Of a stretch of DNA of 64,000 nucleotides, positions 51,286-58,928 are shown in pieces. This stretch comes from Rikenellaceae bacterium (GTDB taxonomy: Bacteria; Bacteroidota; Bacteroidia; Bacteroidales; Rikenellaceae), in the NCBI GenBank assembly GCA_015059845.1, contig SUZR01000006.1, positions 1 to 64,000 of the forward strand. Reading direction: 5' to 3'. The notes under the pieces were generated by a model. It was not told the origin of the DNA. It ran no database searches and saw only the letters and a list, made by a program, of their open reading frames with translations. Each line of letters opens with the position of its first letter. Position 1 is the first letter of the stretch. The translations under genes and the position numbers were made by a program.

Positions 51286-52632
51286 ATGGAACTGTTTTAT
51301 GCTATAATTGCCGTTTTGGCTCTTGCGTCGATTATATTCCTTGTATTGTGGGTGCGTGAGCGCAGCAAAACTCAGAAGATAGGCAATGAACTGCTGACCG
51401 CAAATACAAATTTGCAGAATCTTGAGTCGTCGTTTGCCTCTCAGTCCGAGCGACTTGTGGCGCAAACGGAGGCTCTTAATGCCGAGCGTCGTGCGCGTGA
51501 GGCGGAGCAGATGGCACGTGTGAAGGCTGAGACAGAACTCGCGGCCGAGCAACGCCTGATGGCGGAGAAGATGCGCTCGCAGGAGGAGGTTGAGCAGACT
51601 ATGCGTGAGCAGTTTAAGGCTCTGGCGGGAGATGTTTTGGGCGAGCAGAGTCGCCGATTCAAGGAGGAGAATCGTGAGTCGATGGATTTGATACTCAAGC
51701 CGTTCAAGGATAATATTACGGAGTTCCGCACTCGCGTGGAGAGTATCTTCACCCACCAGAACGAGCAGAGTGGAGTACTGAAAAACGAACTTCAGCGTTT
51801 GATGGAGCTGAACGTGCAGATTACCACCGAAACAACAAACCTTACAAATGCTCTTCGCGGTAACTCGAAGGTGCAGGGCGATTGGGGTGAGGTGATACTC
51901 GAGACGATTCTGGATAACTCGAATCTGATTCGCGGCGTTCATTACCAGACACAGCTCAACGTCAAGGATGAAGCGGGAAATAACTTGCGTCCCGATGTGG
52001 TGCTGTATCTGCCTAATAATAAGCAGATTGTGATTGACTCAAAGGTGTCGCTTACGGCTTACGTGAATTACGTCTCGGCGCAGACTGAAGCTGAGCGTAG
52101 GGTAGCGATGGCGGCACACGTCGCATCTGTTCGCCAGCACGTCAAGGAGCTGAGTGCCAAGAAGTACCAGCAGCTGATGCAGTCGCCCGATTTTGTGGTG
52201 ATGTTTGTACCGAACGAGCCTGCATTTTTGGATGCGCTTAAGGAGGACCACTCGATTTGGAGCGACGCCTACGACAAGAAAGTTGTTGTATCCTCGCCGA
52301 CCAATCTGTTCGCGCTGCTGAAGTTGGTGGATGACCTCTGGCGCCGTGACGACCAGAATAAGAATCAGGAGAATATTATTAAGTTCGGCGTTACGCTCTA
52401 TGAGCAGCTGGTAGCCTTTACCTCGGCCCTGGAGGGTGTTGGCGCAGGCCTGGACCAGGCACGAGCTAAGTACGATGAGGCGTATAAACGTCTTTGCAAA
52501 GGAAATAATAACATTGTCCGCGTGGGTGAGAAGTTGCGTAAATTGGGGCTTCCAACCTCGAAACGCCAGTCGGCACGACTTATTGACGAGTGCTGCGCGG
52601 ATGAGGATAATAATTTGATAGAGAATGAGTAA
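51286..52632 (+). CDS. rmuC: RmuC family DNA recombination protein
   Basis: RmuC limits inversion and rearrangement at DNA repeats, probably as a membrane-tethered nuclease-like protein. The N-terminal membrane helix (LFYAIIAVLALASIIFLVLWV) is followed by a long coiled coil to about residue 130, then the conserved core KVQGDWGEVILETILDNSNLIRGVHYQTQ, RPDVVLYLPNNKQIVIDSKVSLTAY and SPTNLFALLKLVDDLWRRDDQNKN. The D-x-K of VIDSK fits the PD-(D/E)XK nuclease fold. It has 448 residues. The next gene overlaps its end by eight bases. Confidence 0.94.
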   Translation: MELFYAIIAVLALASIIFLVLWVRERSKTQKIGNELLTANTNLQNLESSFASQSERLVAQTEALNAERRAREAEQMARVKAETELAAEQRLMAEKMRSQEEVEQTMREQFKALAGDVLGEQSRRFKEENRESMDLILKPFKDNITEFRTRVESIFTHQNEQSGVLKNELQRLMELNVQITTETTNLTNALRGNSKVQGDWGEVILETILDNSNLIRGVHYQTQLNVKDEAGNNLRPDVVLYLPNNKQIVIDSKVSLTAYVNYVSAQTEAERRVAMAAHVASVRQHVKELSAKKYQQLMQSPDFVVMFVPNEPAFLDALKEDHSIWSDAYDKKVVVSSPTNLFALLKLVDDLWRRDDQNKNQENIIKFGVTLYEQLVAFTSALEGVGAGLDQARAKYDEAYKRLCKGNNNIVRVGEKLRKLGLPTSKRQSARLIDECCADEDNNLIENE

Positions 52633-52978
52633 CGATAATGTTTTCTGGCAGCGATTAGACGCCTTGCTGGAGCGAAGCAAGATTGTTATCGACCGCCCGC
52701 GAGGCTCGCATCATCCCCGTTTTCCGGAGATTGTATATGCGTTGGATTATGGCTATCTGGATGGTACATCCTCAAACGATGGCGAGGGTATCGATGTGTG
52801 GCTGGGTAGCGATGCAGAGCAGAAGCTCGACGCAGTGATTTGTACGGTGGATTTGGATAAGGGTGATGCCGAGATGAAACTAATGGTCGGCTGCACCGAC
52901 GAGGAGAAGGAGTACATCGTACGTTTCTATAACGAGTGGCCCGATATGGGCGCAAAACTAATAAAGAGGTCGCTTTAG
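52625..52978 (+). CDS. Miniature inorganic pyrophosphatase-like protein
   Basis: At 117 residues this is clearly shorter than soluble family I pyrophosphatases (about 170-180). It keeps the core pattern: RPRGSHHPRFPEIVYALDYGYLDGT (compare the substrate-binding region), then DGEGIDVWLG, where the family has DGDPLDV, and DKGDAEMKLMVG, where it has the later Asp and Lys. The middle Asp of DGD is replaced by Glu. Catalysis is therefore possible but unproven. It overlaps rmuC by eight bases, and its stop codon sits in the loop of the terminator shared with the convergent GNAT gene. Confidence 0.75.
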   Translation: MSNDNVFWQRLDALLERSKIVIDRPRGSHHPRFPEIVYALDYGYLDGTSSNDGEGIDVWLGSDAEQKLDAVICTVDLDKGDAEMKLMVGCTDEEKEYIVRFYNEWPDMGAKLIKRSL

Positions 52979-52993
52979 TGACCTCTTTATTTT
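52960..52993. terminator. Bidirectional terminator overlapping two converging genes
   Basis: ATAAAGAGGTC pairs perfectly with GACCTCTTTAT over an eight-base loop that contains the plus-strand TAG. The minus-strand TAA of the GNAT gene lies in the downstream arm. T tracts follow on the plus side and, after the A/T-rich stem base, weakly on the minus side. Confidence 0.8.
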
Positions 52994-53508
52994 AATATCT
53001 TCTGCATCAGTACCTCGTCTATCTCTCCGTTAGATGTCAGTAGCCACTCTTTTCTTCGGCCGCACTCTGTGTAGCCCGCTTTTTGGAACAGAGCAAGGCT
53101 CGCCTCGTTGTCTGCACCCACGCTGCACCATAGCTGATGCATCCGCAGAACATCTCGCACGTATCTCTCCAGACTTTGCAACGCATCCAATGCAAATCCC
53201 TGCTTGCGGTAGGGTGGAGCTATGATTATCCCCACACCTGCCCTAAGATTCTGAGGGTCAAACTCAAACATATCAACAGCACCTACCGTTATGCCATTGC
53301 TCTTGCGCTCTACGACCAGTCGCATCTGGCGTGTAGCGTATATGTCGAACTGCTGCTCGTCGAGTAGTCGTGAAAGAATATGGCGAGAAAACGGAGCCAC
53401 AGTTCCGCTTACTCGCCAAGAGTCAGTATCATTTTCCCAGCCATACATAGCATCGAGGTCCTCGGGCTCCAAAGCACGCAACGTAGAGATTTTTCCCTCG
53501 ATATTCAT
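52987..53508 (-). CDS. GNAT-family N-acetyltransferase (RimJ/RimL-like)
   Basis: This 173-residue acetyltransferase has the N-terminal LRALEPEDLDAMYGWENDTDSWRVSG of the RimJ/RimL type, the acetyl-CoA-binding loop GVGIIIAPPYRKQGFALDALQSLERYV and the C-terminal VGADNEASLALFQKAGYTECGRRKEW. The substrate is unknown; protein N-termini, polyamines and small molecules are all possible in this group. It lies ten bases downstream of the ROK regulator gene and is probably co-transcribed with it. Confidence 0.9.
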   Translation of the reverse strand: MNIEGKISTLRALEPEDLDAMYGWENDTDSWRVSGTVAPFSRHILSRLLDEQQFDIYATRQMRLVVERKSNGITVGAVDMFEFDPQNLRAGVGIIIAPPYRKQGFALDALQSLERYVRDVLRMHQLWCSVGADNEASLALFQKAGYTECGRRKEWLLTSNGEIDEVLMQKILK

Positions 53509-53518
53509 AGTCGCTGAA

Positions 53519-54748
53519 TTACAATCCGATAATCTTGTTGTGAATCAACATCGCAACGCCAAGTGCATTGGCATTCTCGCCCATCTTCGACTGACGGAAC
53601 TTGGTATCCTTATATACCAGATTCAACGAGTACTTGTTTGTCGAAGACTTAAGCGGGAGCATAATATAGTCGCCCGCAGCCGCCAGGTTACCACCTACGA
53701 TAACCGTTTCGGGATTGAATGTATTAATAAGGAATGCAACAGCCTTACCCAACTTCTCGCCAACCTCCTCGATAAGCTCAATAGAGAGGTTGTCATCGTT
53801 CTGTGCTGCTGCGATGATGTCGTTTATATGTATCTGCTCGCCACGGTCGTACTTATCGCGCAGAATGGTGTTTACTCCGCTCTTAATCAGCGAAATAAGC
53901 TTCTCCTCAATGGCTATACCTGATACCTCAGTCTCCAAGCAGCCCTTCTTACCGCAGGCGCAAATTTTCTCATTGTCGAAGAACGGAATGTGACCAAACT
54001 CGCCGGCAAATCCATTCTTACCGTAGTATAACTTGCCATCAATTACAATACCGATAGCAACACCGCGACCCAAATGCAGGTAGATAACATCGTTCTCCTC
54101 CTTCGAGCGGCCGCAGTTGTACTCCGCGTAGCAGCGTGCGCGGGTGTCATTCTCAAGCAACACGCGGATGTTGACTCTCTTTTCGATAATATCGCGCAAT
54201 GACTCCTCGCTTGATGTGAAATACATATAGCTGCGTCCTGTCTCGGGATTTACGCGACCCACGATTGACACACCCAAGCCGAGAATCTTCGCACGGTCAA
54301 TACCGCACTCATTAATAAAATTCTCAATATTTGAGCATATCTTTTCTAAACATTGTGGACGATTCTGTAATTCGAACGAAGTGTCGATTACCTCCTTGAT
54401 GATGTTGTTTTGCAGGTCGGTGATGACGAACGACATATTGTCACGACCTACATTTACGCCTGCAAAATAGATTGCAGAGTTTGCCAGACCAAAAACATTG
54501 GGACGACGACCTCCGGGGGTCTCTACTTTGCCCAAATCGTTGACGATGTTTTCGTCAATAAGTTCTTGTACCAGCTTGGTAATTGTAGGAACGCTGATGT
54601 GTAGCTCTTTGGTTAGCTCCGATAGAGTACACTCGCCATTTACGGCCATATAAGCGATTATGTTGCGCTTGATAATGTTATTCTTGTGAGTAATGCCCTT
54701 CAGGTTTTCGTTGGGTTGAATGTTGAAAAATTCGGTTAATGACGACAT
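53519..54748 (-). CDS. ROK-family transcriptional regulator (NagC/XylR-like)
   Basis: The 409-residue protein has an N-terminal winged helix (NNIIKRNIIAYMAVNGECTLSELTKELHISVPTITKLVQELIDENIV) and a ROK sugar-kinase-like domain. The latter has the zinc motif CACGKKGCLE within GFAGEFGHIPFFDNEKICACGKKGCLETEVSG, and EKLGKAVAFLINTFNPETVIVGGNL. Such proteins repress sugar-use genes until a sugar or sugar phosphate binds. NagC-type control of nagA, 12 kb away, is conceivable but unsupported here. It has its own strong promoter. Confidence 0.9.
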   Translation of the reverse strand: MSSLTEFFNIQPNENLKGITHKNNIIKRNIIAYMAVNGECTLSELTKELHISVPTITKLVQELIDENIVNDLGKVETPGGRRPNVFGLANSAIYFAGVNVGRDNMSFVITDLQNNIIKEVIDTSFELQNRPQCLEKICSNIENFINECGIDRAKILGLGVSIVGRVNPETGRSYMYFTSSEESLRDIIEKRVNIRVLLENDTRARCYAEYNCGRSKEENDVIYLHLGRGVAIGIVIDGKLYYGKNGFAGEFGHIPFFDNEKICACGKKGCLETEVSGIAIEEKLISLIKSGVNTILRDKYDRGEQIHINDIIAAAQNDDNLSIELIEEVGEKLGKAVAFLINTFNPETVIVGGNLAAAGDYIMLPLKSSTNKYSLNLVYKDTKFRQSKMGENANALGVAMLIHNKIIGL

Positions 54749-54785
54749 ATCTGTAAGGTATAAATATGGTTTTATCTTGTTAACG

Positions 54786-54817
54786 CAAATATAATCACTT
54801 TTGTTGTTTTTGACAAG
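54786..54817 (-). promoter_or_regulatory. Promoter of the ROK regulator gene
   Basis: The minus strand reads CTTG, a 20-base spacer and TATATTTG(C), about 38 bases before the start codon and just after the fabD terminator. Confidence 0.75.
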
Positions 54818-54847
54818 CGATTTTTAATTATTTTTACAAATATAATA

Positions 54848-54886
54848 AAAAAAACCGCCAAGTTTGCGCTTGACGGTAATTTTTTT
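54848..54886 (-). terminator. Terminator of fabD
   Basis: On the minus strand ACCGTCAAG pairs with CTTGGCGGT (one G-T) over CGCAAA and T8 follows. Confidence 0.88.
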
Positions 54887-54922
54887 CTATAAAGATAATC
54901 TTGATTTTATCAGACTTGAAGA

Positions 54923-55804
54923 TTACATCGTAGCCTTAGACTCAACGACAGCATTTGCATCAGCCTTCTTGATAAGTCCCTGAAGTACAGTGCCGGGGCC
55001 CAACTCGGTGAACTCATCCACGCCATCTGCAATCATATTCTTTGCAATCTGTGTCCAGCGCACGGGCGCAGTGAGCTGTGCGATAAGGTTAGTTTTGATA
55101 ATCTCGGGGTCGGTCTGGGGCTTTGCATCTACATTCTGATAGATAGGGCATACGGGCTCCTTAAACTCAACCTCAGAGATAGCCTGCTCCAGCTCTGCAC
55201 GTGCAGCCTCCATCAGCGGAGAGTGGAACGCACCACCCACGGGCAGACGCAGTGCGCGCTTAGCACCTGCCTCCTTAAGCTTCACGCAAGCGGCATCAAC
55301 AGCCTCGTCAGCTCCAGAGATAACCAGCTGTCCGGGGCAGTTATAGTTGGCAGCCACTACCACGCCGTCAATCTCCTCACATACCTGCTCAACCTTCGCG
55401 TCATCAAGACCAAGAATTGCAGCCATACCGCCGGGCTGGCTCTCGCAACACTTCTGCATAGCCATTGCACGCTTCGATACCAGACGCAAGCCATCCTCGA
55501 AAGAGAGTGCGCCAGCTGCAACCAACGCAGAGAACTCACCCAACGAGTGACCTGCAACGGCTGCGGGCTCAATACCCATAACCTTTGCCAGAATTACAGA
55601 GTGAAGAAATACTGCGGGCTGTGTAACCTTTGTCTGTTTCAATTCGTCGGCTGTACCGCCAAACATAATCTCAGTGATGTTGAATCCGAGAATCTCGTTA
55701 GCCTTATCGAAAAGTGCCTTTGCTTCGGCATTGTTTTCGTAGAGGTCTTTTCCCATACCAGAGAACTGCGCTCCCTGACCAGGAAAAACATAAGCTTTTT
55801 TCAT
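54923..55804 (-). CDS. fabD: Malonyl-CoA:ACP transacylase FabD
   Basis: FabD loads malonyl groups on ACP for fatty-acid synthesis. The protein opens KKAYVFPGQGAQFSGMGKDLYE, the catalytic serine lies in AGHSLGEFSALVAAG, and the catalytic His region is GGAFHSPLMEAAR. The substrate-guiding Arg is in LVSKRAMAM. It has 293 residues, normal length. It is a monocistronic unit with a consensus promoter and terminator; other fab genes are not adjacent. Confidence 0.96.
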   Translation of the reverse strand: MKKAYVFPGQGAQFSGMGKDLYENNAEAKALFDKANEILGFNITEIMFGGTADELKQTKVTQPAVFLHSVILAKVMGIEPAAVAGHSLGEFSALVAAGALSFEDGLRLVSKRAMAMQKCCESQPGGMAAILGLDDAKVEQVCEEIDGVVVAANYNCPGQLVISGADEAVDAACVKLKEAGAKRALRLPVGGAFHSPLMEAARAELEQAISEVEFKEPVCPIYQNVDAKPQTDPEIIKTNLIAQLTAPVRWTQIAKNMIADGVDEFTELGPGTVLQGLIKKADANAVVESKATM

Positions 55805-55860
55805 AAAATGTCTATCTGTTTTGGCGAGTCCGCGACTGACTCGAGGTTATAAAGTTCCGA

Positions 55861-55892
55861 CAAAGGTAAAATCTATATCTCAATTTTCCAAA
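55861..55892 (-). promoter_or_regulatory. Promoter of fabD
   Basis: The minus strand reads TTTG, a 20-base spacer and TACCTTTG, an exact consensus match giving a leader of about 50 bases. Confidence 0.85.
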
Positions 55893-55952
55893 CTCTGAGC
55901 TCTTTACAAGTAGTATAGTTGAACTCTTTAATAGCAGTTTTTTGCCTTCATA

Positions 55953-55984
55953 TTTGTATTTTATAATTAAATAATGTAACTTTG
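55953..55984 (+). promoter_or_regulatory. Promoter of the esterase gene
   Basis: TTTG, a 20-base spacer and TAACTTTG match the consensus exactly; a start near 55991 leaves a leader of about 28 bases. Confidence 0.85.
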
Positions 55985-56018
55985 GTTGAAACTTATTTAA
56001 TCCTTAAAACTCATTTTT

Positions 56019-57170
56019 ATGAAGAAATTATTTTTACTCGTTGCCGCCGTGTGTGTGACTTTGGGCGCTTCAGCTCAGGAGGCGTTGAGAAGCGGTTCGA
56101 AGATTGTATCTCCAGAGATACACGATAACAACAGCGTTACGCTGCGCCTGTTTGCTCCCGAGGCAAAGAAGGTGATGGTTGCGGGTAACTTCCTTACTAC
56201 CGATGAGAAGGATGTTACAGCAACAGAGATGACACGCAATGCCGATGGCGTATGGGAGTACACATCGCCCGTTCTGCGTTCGGAGTTGTATAACTACAAC
56301 TTTATTGTAGATGGTGTGAAGATTTGCGACCCCGCAAACGTATATGTTTGTCGTGATGTGGCTGCTATGTTTAACATCTTTATCATCGATGGTGACCGTG
56401 GCGAGCTCTACCGCGTGAATGATGTTCCTCACGGTAGCGTTAAGCGTATGTGGTACAACTCACCCACACTGGGCAAGGATCGCCGTATTACGGTTTATAC
56501 ACCCGCAGGTTACGAGCAGAGCAAGGAGAAGTATCCCGTTCTCTATCTGTTGCACGGTGCAGGTGGTGATGAGGAGGCTTGGATGACTTTGGGCCGCACA
56601 TCACAGATTCTGGATAACCTTATCGCTCAGGGTAAGGCGCGTCCTATGTTGGTTGTTATGACTAACGGTAATGCTTGGCAGCAGGCTGCTCCTGGTGAGG
56701 CTGCTGACGGTATGGGTCAGCCCGCAATGCGTATGGGTGGCGATCGCCCGAAGGCTTCGTTTGAGCAGTCATTTGGCGATGTTATTAAGTTTGTTGAGAG
56801 CAACTATCGCGTAATTAAGAAGAAGGAGGCTCGCGCCGTGGCTGGTCTTTCTATGGGTGGCGGTCACTCGTTCAATATCTCACGCACTTATCCCAATACC
56901 TTCGACTACGTAGGTCTGTTCTCTGCGGCAGCTCGCATAGGCGATAATGAGGAGGTTAAGGAGTCGCTCAAGAAGCAGCGCGACAATGGCTTTAAGCTCT
57001 ATTGGATTGCTTGCGGTGAGACCGATTTCCTCTATCAGGCAAATAAGGAGGCTATGAAGTATATGGACTCAATCAACTTCCCTTACACATATCGTGAGAG
57101 TGGCGAGGGCCATATCTGGCGTAACTGGAGAATTTATCTCTCGGAGTTTGCTCCTATGTTGTTTAAATAA
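56019..57170 (+). CDS. Secreted CE1-like esterase with N-terminal E-set domain
   Basis: The 383-residue protein has a Sec signal peptide (MKKLFLLVAAVCVTLGASAQ) and an immunoglobulin-like E-set/CBM48-like domain up to about residue 130 (VTLRLFAPEAKKVMVAGNF..VWEYTSPVLRSELYNYNFIVDG). An esterase-D alpha/beta-hydrolase domain follows: RRITVYTPAGYEQSKEKYPVLYLLHGAGGDEEAW, nucleophile in AGLSMGGGHSF, likely acid in CGETDFLY, histidine in GEGHIWRNW. Relatives include feruloyl and acetylxylan esterases, so deacylation of plant xylan is the natural guess, but no xylanase gene adjoins. Strongly biased codons suggest good expression. Confidence 0.88.
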   Translation: MKKLFLLVAAVCVTLGASAQEALRSGSKIVSPEIHDNNSVTLRLFAPEAKKVMVAGNFLTTDEKDVTATEMTRNADGVWEYTSPVLRSELYNYNFIVDGVKICDPANVYVCRDVAAMFNIFIIDGDRGELYRVNDVPHGSVKRMWYNSPTLGKDRRITVYTPAGYEQSKEKYPVLYLLHGAGGDEEAWMTLGRTSQILDNLIAQGKARPMLVVMTNGNAWQQAAPGEAADGMGQPAMRMGGDRPKASFEQSFGDVIKFVESNYRVIKKKEARAVAGLSMGGGHSFNISRTYPNTFDYVGLFSAAARIGDNEEVKESLKKQRDNGFKLYWIACGETDFLYQANKEAMKYMDSINFPYTYRESGEGHIWRNWRIYLSEFAPMLFK

Positions 57171-57192
57171 ATATAGATAATATATAAAATAT

Positions 57193-57222
57193 AAGCCTGG
57201 CCAATTTAGGTCAGGCTTTTTT
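57193..57222 (+). terminator. Terminator of the esterase gene
   Basis: AAGCCTGGCC pairs with GGTCAGGCTT (one G-T) over six bases; T6 follows. Confidence 0.9.
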
Positions 57223-57243
57223 GTGAATAAAAACTATGAAAAA

Positions 57244-57275
57244 GTTGTATTAATAATATTTTTGTACTAAATTTG
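57244..57275 (+). promoter_or_regulatory. Promoter with no protein gene downstream
   Basis: GTTG, a 20-base spacer and TAAATTTG match the Bacteroidetes consensus except the first base of the -33 box. It lies after the esterase terminator and faces the structured interval, so a non-coding transcript starting near 57282 is likely. Confidence 0.65.
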
Positions 57276-57334
57276 TAATTGGATATCTACGGATATTCTA
57301 CATATTTTATTAGTTGGCATTTAGGCTATTGTTG

Positions 57335-57455
57335 TTGCTAAGTAAAACGACCAAATTAATTACTACGAACAAACAATAGGCACATTAAATGCTCACGCTA
57401 TATGGCGTGGGTGTGCTTATGTTCGTAAAGGTGCTTGGTCGTACCTTCTTAGCAA
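57335..57455. repeat. Long imperfect inverted repeat (rod-like hairpin)
   Basis: Five nested helices of 8, 8, 8, 6 and 7 pairs are separated by short internal loops and capped by TATATG. In addition CTATTGTT (57326) can pair with AACAATAG (57372) in a left-hand loop, offering a pseudoknot or alternative fold. Confidence 0.8.
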
Positions 57456-57666
57456 GTAGGCATCATCCACGTTTCTTTTTTAAGTTAAACGGTTGCCATC
57501 TAAGGCACGAGGTCTAATGACTGAAAACGTTTAACTGACAATCAATTAAACGTCATATTAGATTGAAAATTTGTTGTGGGACAATTATTATTTGTGTCCT
57601 TTATATGCATATTTATATTGTGCAACATTTGTTGTTTTTTTATAAAAATTGGTTTTTCGGGAATAA

Positions 57667-57704
57667 GGACGTTGTGAAACGGTAATACGACGCTGTGAAG
57701 CGGT
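57667..57704. repeat. Tandem GTGA-loop mini-hairpins
   Basis: Two direct copies 21 bases apart, GACGTTGTGAAACGGTAAT and GACGCTGTGAAGCGGTAAA, each form a 4-bp stem with a GTGA loop. The only difference in the stems is a T-A to C-G pair change that keeps pairing. Confidence 0.75.
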
Positions 57705-57731
57705 AAAATTGTAATTTGGTTTTTAAAGAAG

Positions 57732-57766
57732 CTTACGGGAGAGAAGTCTCCCGTAAGTGTTTTTAT
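57732..57766 (+). terminator. Terminator of the candidate non-coding RNA
   Basis: CTTACGGGAGA pairs perfectly with TCTCCCGTAAG over GAAG; TGTTTTTAT follows. No plus-strand protein gene lies between it and the esterase terminator. Confidence 0.88.
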
Positions 57767-57767
57767 A

Positions 57768-57952
57768 TCTATCGTAAAAGGCCACAAATCGTTTGTGGCA
57801 GTTCACTTTCCAATGCTGTATCCTAATACATAAGAAAGATTATAGTATCAAGAATGGTGTTTCTACAAAGGTAGATTCCATTCATTTTCACATATGTGCA
57901 ATTATGTATCATATAGCATTTGGAATGTGAAAAATGTGGAATGACATTAAAA
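57768..57952. other. Non-coding remainder of the 57.2-58.0 kb gap
   Basis: AT-rich sequence without a credible ORF, tRNA or clear promoter. The minus ORF 57542-57787 in the track crosses the hairpins described above and is not supported. Confidence 0.6.
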
Positions 57953-57990
57953 AGAGACAACGATTAGTAAATTCACTAATCGTTGTCTCT
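57947..57990 (-). terminator. Terminator of the GH92/MBL operon
   Basis: AGAGACAACGATTAGT pairs perfectly over 16 bp with ACTAATCGTTGTCTCT around AAATTC. On the minus strand TTTTTAATG follows. Confidence 0.92.
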
Positions 57991-58013
57991 TGGTTGTTGT
58001 CTATTTAACTTCT

Positions 58014-58916
58014 TTATTTAAGAATCACCTCCAACCCGTCATACGCTGCCCGCAGTGGCTGTGGCAGGCCTGAATCCAACTCGGCCTGTGTGCCGTGTAG
58101 TGTGCGTGCCATATGGGTAAGATATACGGGCTGGCCCATTGGCGGCGTGTATCGTTTTGTCTTCTCCAGAACACGTACTATGCGTGCTACGCCCTCTACA
58201 CTCGTGTGGGTAAATGACCTGAAATCATCATCATAACCCATACCCATCGTGGCCTCGAAGATTATGGCCGTTATCGGCTTACCACTCTTGTCGTGGGCAT
58301 CAATGCCTGCTATGCGTGCCGCAACGGCGGGAATACCGCCCGTGTCGGTGGCATAGAGGAGTCGAACACCAGCCTTCTCGATAAGGTAGATTAACGTTTG
58401 CTCGAATTTGTTTCCCGTGGCGTGGCTCGCTGGTAGGGGCGTAACCGTAAGGCCATTTATCTCTACCGCCTGACCAACATATAGAGGTGTTATCTGTGGC
58501 ATTGGCACACTCAGCTTTTTGGCTGCAGCCTTGAATTCCGTAACGGCTATGTCATACCACGTCTGGCTCAGATATACGCGCTTTACGCCCACCTTCAGTG
58601 CCGCCTCGGGGTTATAGTGGTCACCGTGCGAGTGGGTGTAGATGATGGTGTCGGGCTGCACTCCTGCAGGAATCATATCGAGGCAGGAGGGTGTGAAGTC
58701 AACGAGGGTGCGACTATCAAGCAAGATACTTGATAGTCGTCGATGTTCGCCTCGTGAATCTATACCATTCCAATCTGCTGCTCCCGTACCAAGAAAACGT
58801 ACCAATAAGCCATCGCTATTTTGTGCTGCGGTGTCAAATATCTTGGCCTGCACGCCATCGGTATGCATTGCCACTATCGAGGCGGCAGATAGTTTGAGGA
58901 ATGATTTTCTGTCCAT
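58014..58916 (-). CDS. Exported metallo-beta-lactamase-fold hydrolase
   Basis: The 300-residue protein opens with a weak export signal (MDRKSFLKLSAASIVAMHTDGVQA) and then LLVRFLGTGAADWNG, like RNase Z/PhnP-type MBL proteins. The metal-binding motif is YTHSHGDHYNPEAAL, further ligands are probably in PASHATG and YATDTGG, and the final His in YLTHMARTLHG. PhnP-like phosphodiesterase activity is one option. It follows the GH92 gene after 12 bases, so it may act on a product of glycan breakdown, but this is inference. A beta-lactamase role is not indicated. Confidence 0.85.
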   Translation of the reverse strand: MDRKSFLKLSAASIVAMHTDGVQAKIFDTAAQNSDGLLVRFLGTGAADWNGIDSRGEHRRLSSILLDSRTLVDFTPSCLDMIPAGVQPDTIIYTHSHGDHYNPEAALKVGVKRVYLSQTWYDIAVTEFKAAAKKLSVPMPQITPLYVGQAVEINGLTVTPLPASHATGNKFEQTLIYLIEKAGVRLLYATDTGGIPAVAARIAGIDAHDKSGKPITAIIFEATMGMGYDDDFRSFTHTSVEGVARIVRVLEKTKRYTPPMGQPVYLTHMARTLHGTQAELDSGLPQPLRAAYDGLEVILK

Positions 58917-58928
58917 AGTATTTGGTTA

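Larger units (their letters stand above)
57282..57767 (+). ncRNA. Candidate structured non-coding RNA of about 480 nt
   Basis: The interval 57171-58013 contains no credible protein gene on either strand. It holds a promoter, then a 121-base imperfect palindrome (57335-57455) with three perfect 8-bp helices: TTGCTAAG/CTTAGCAA, ACGACCAA/TTGGTCGT and TACGAACA/TGTTCGTA. These are capped by GGCACA/TGTGCT and CTCACGC/GCGTGGG. Further on are ACGTTTAA/TTAAACGT (about 57527-57552), two tandem GTGA-loop hairpins (57670-57702) and an 11-bp terminator hairpin. It does not carry tRNA-like, SRP or RNase P signatures that I recognise. 6S RNA or an undescribed RNA are the main options. The boundaries are inferred from the promoter and terminator. 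Confidence 0.5.

Noticed and set aside
57542-57787. 81-residue minus-strand ORF in the 57-58 kb gap
   Set aside because: It runs through the mini-hairpins and terminator, has low-complexity AT-driven residues, no family resemblance and no promoter; the open frame is probably incidental.
57171-58013. Integron attC site, retron or insertion-sequence end in the structured gap
   Set aside because: No integrase, reverse transcriptase or transposase gene is near, no core GTTRRRY site is found at the ends and no target-site duplication was seen.
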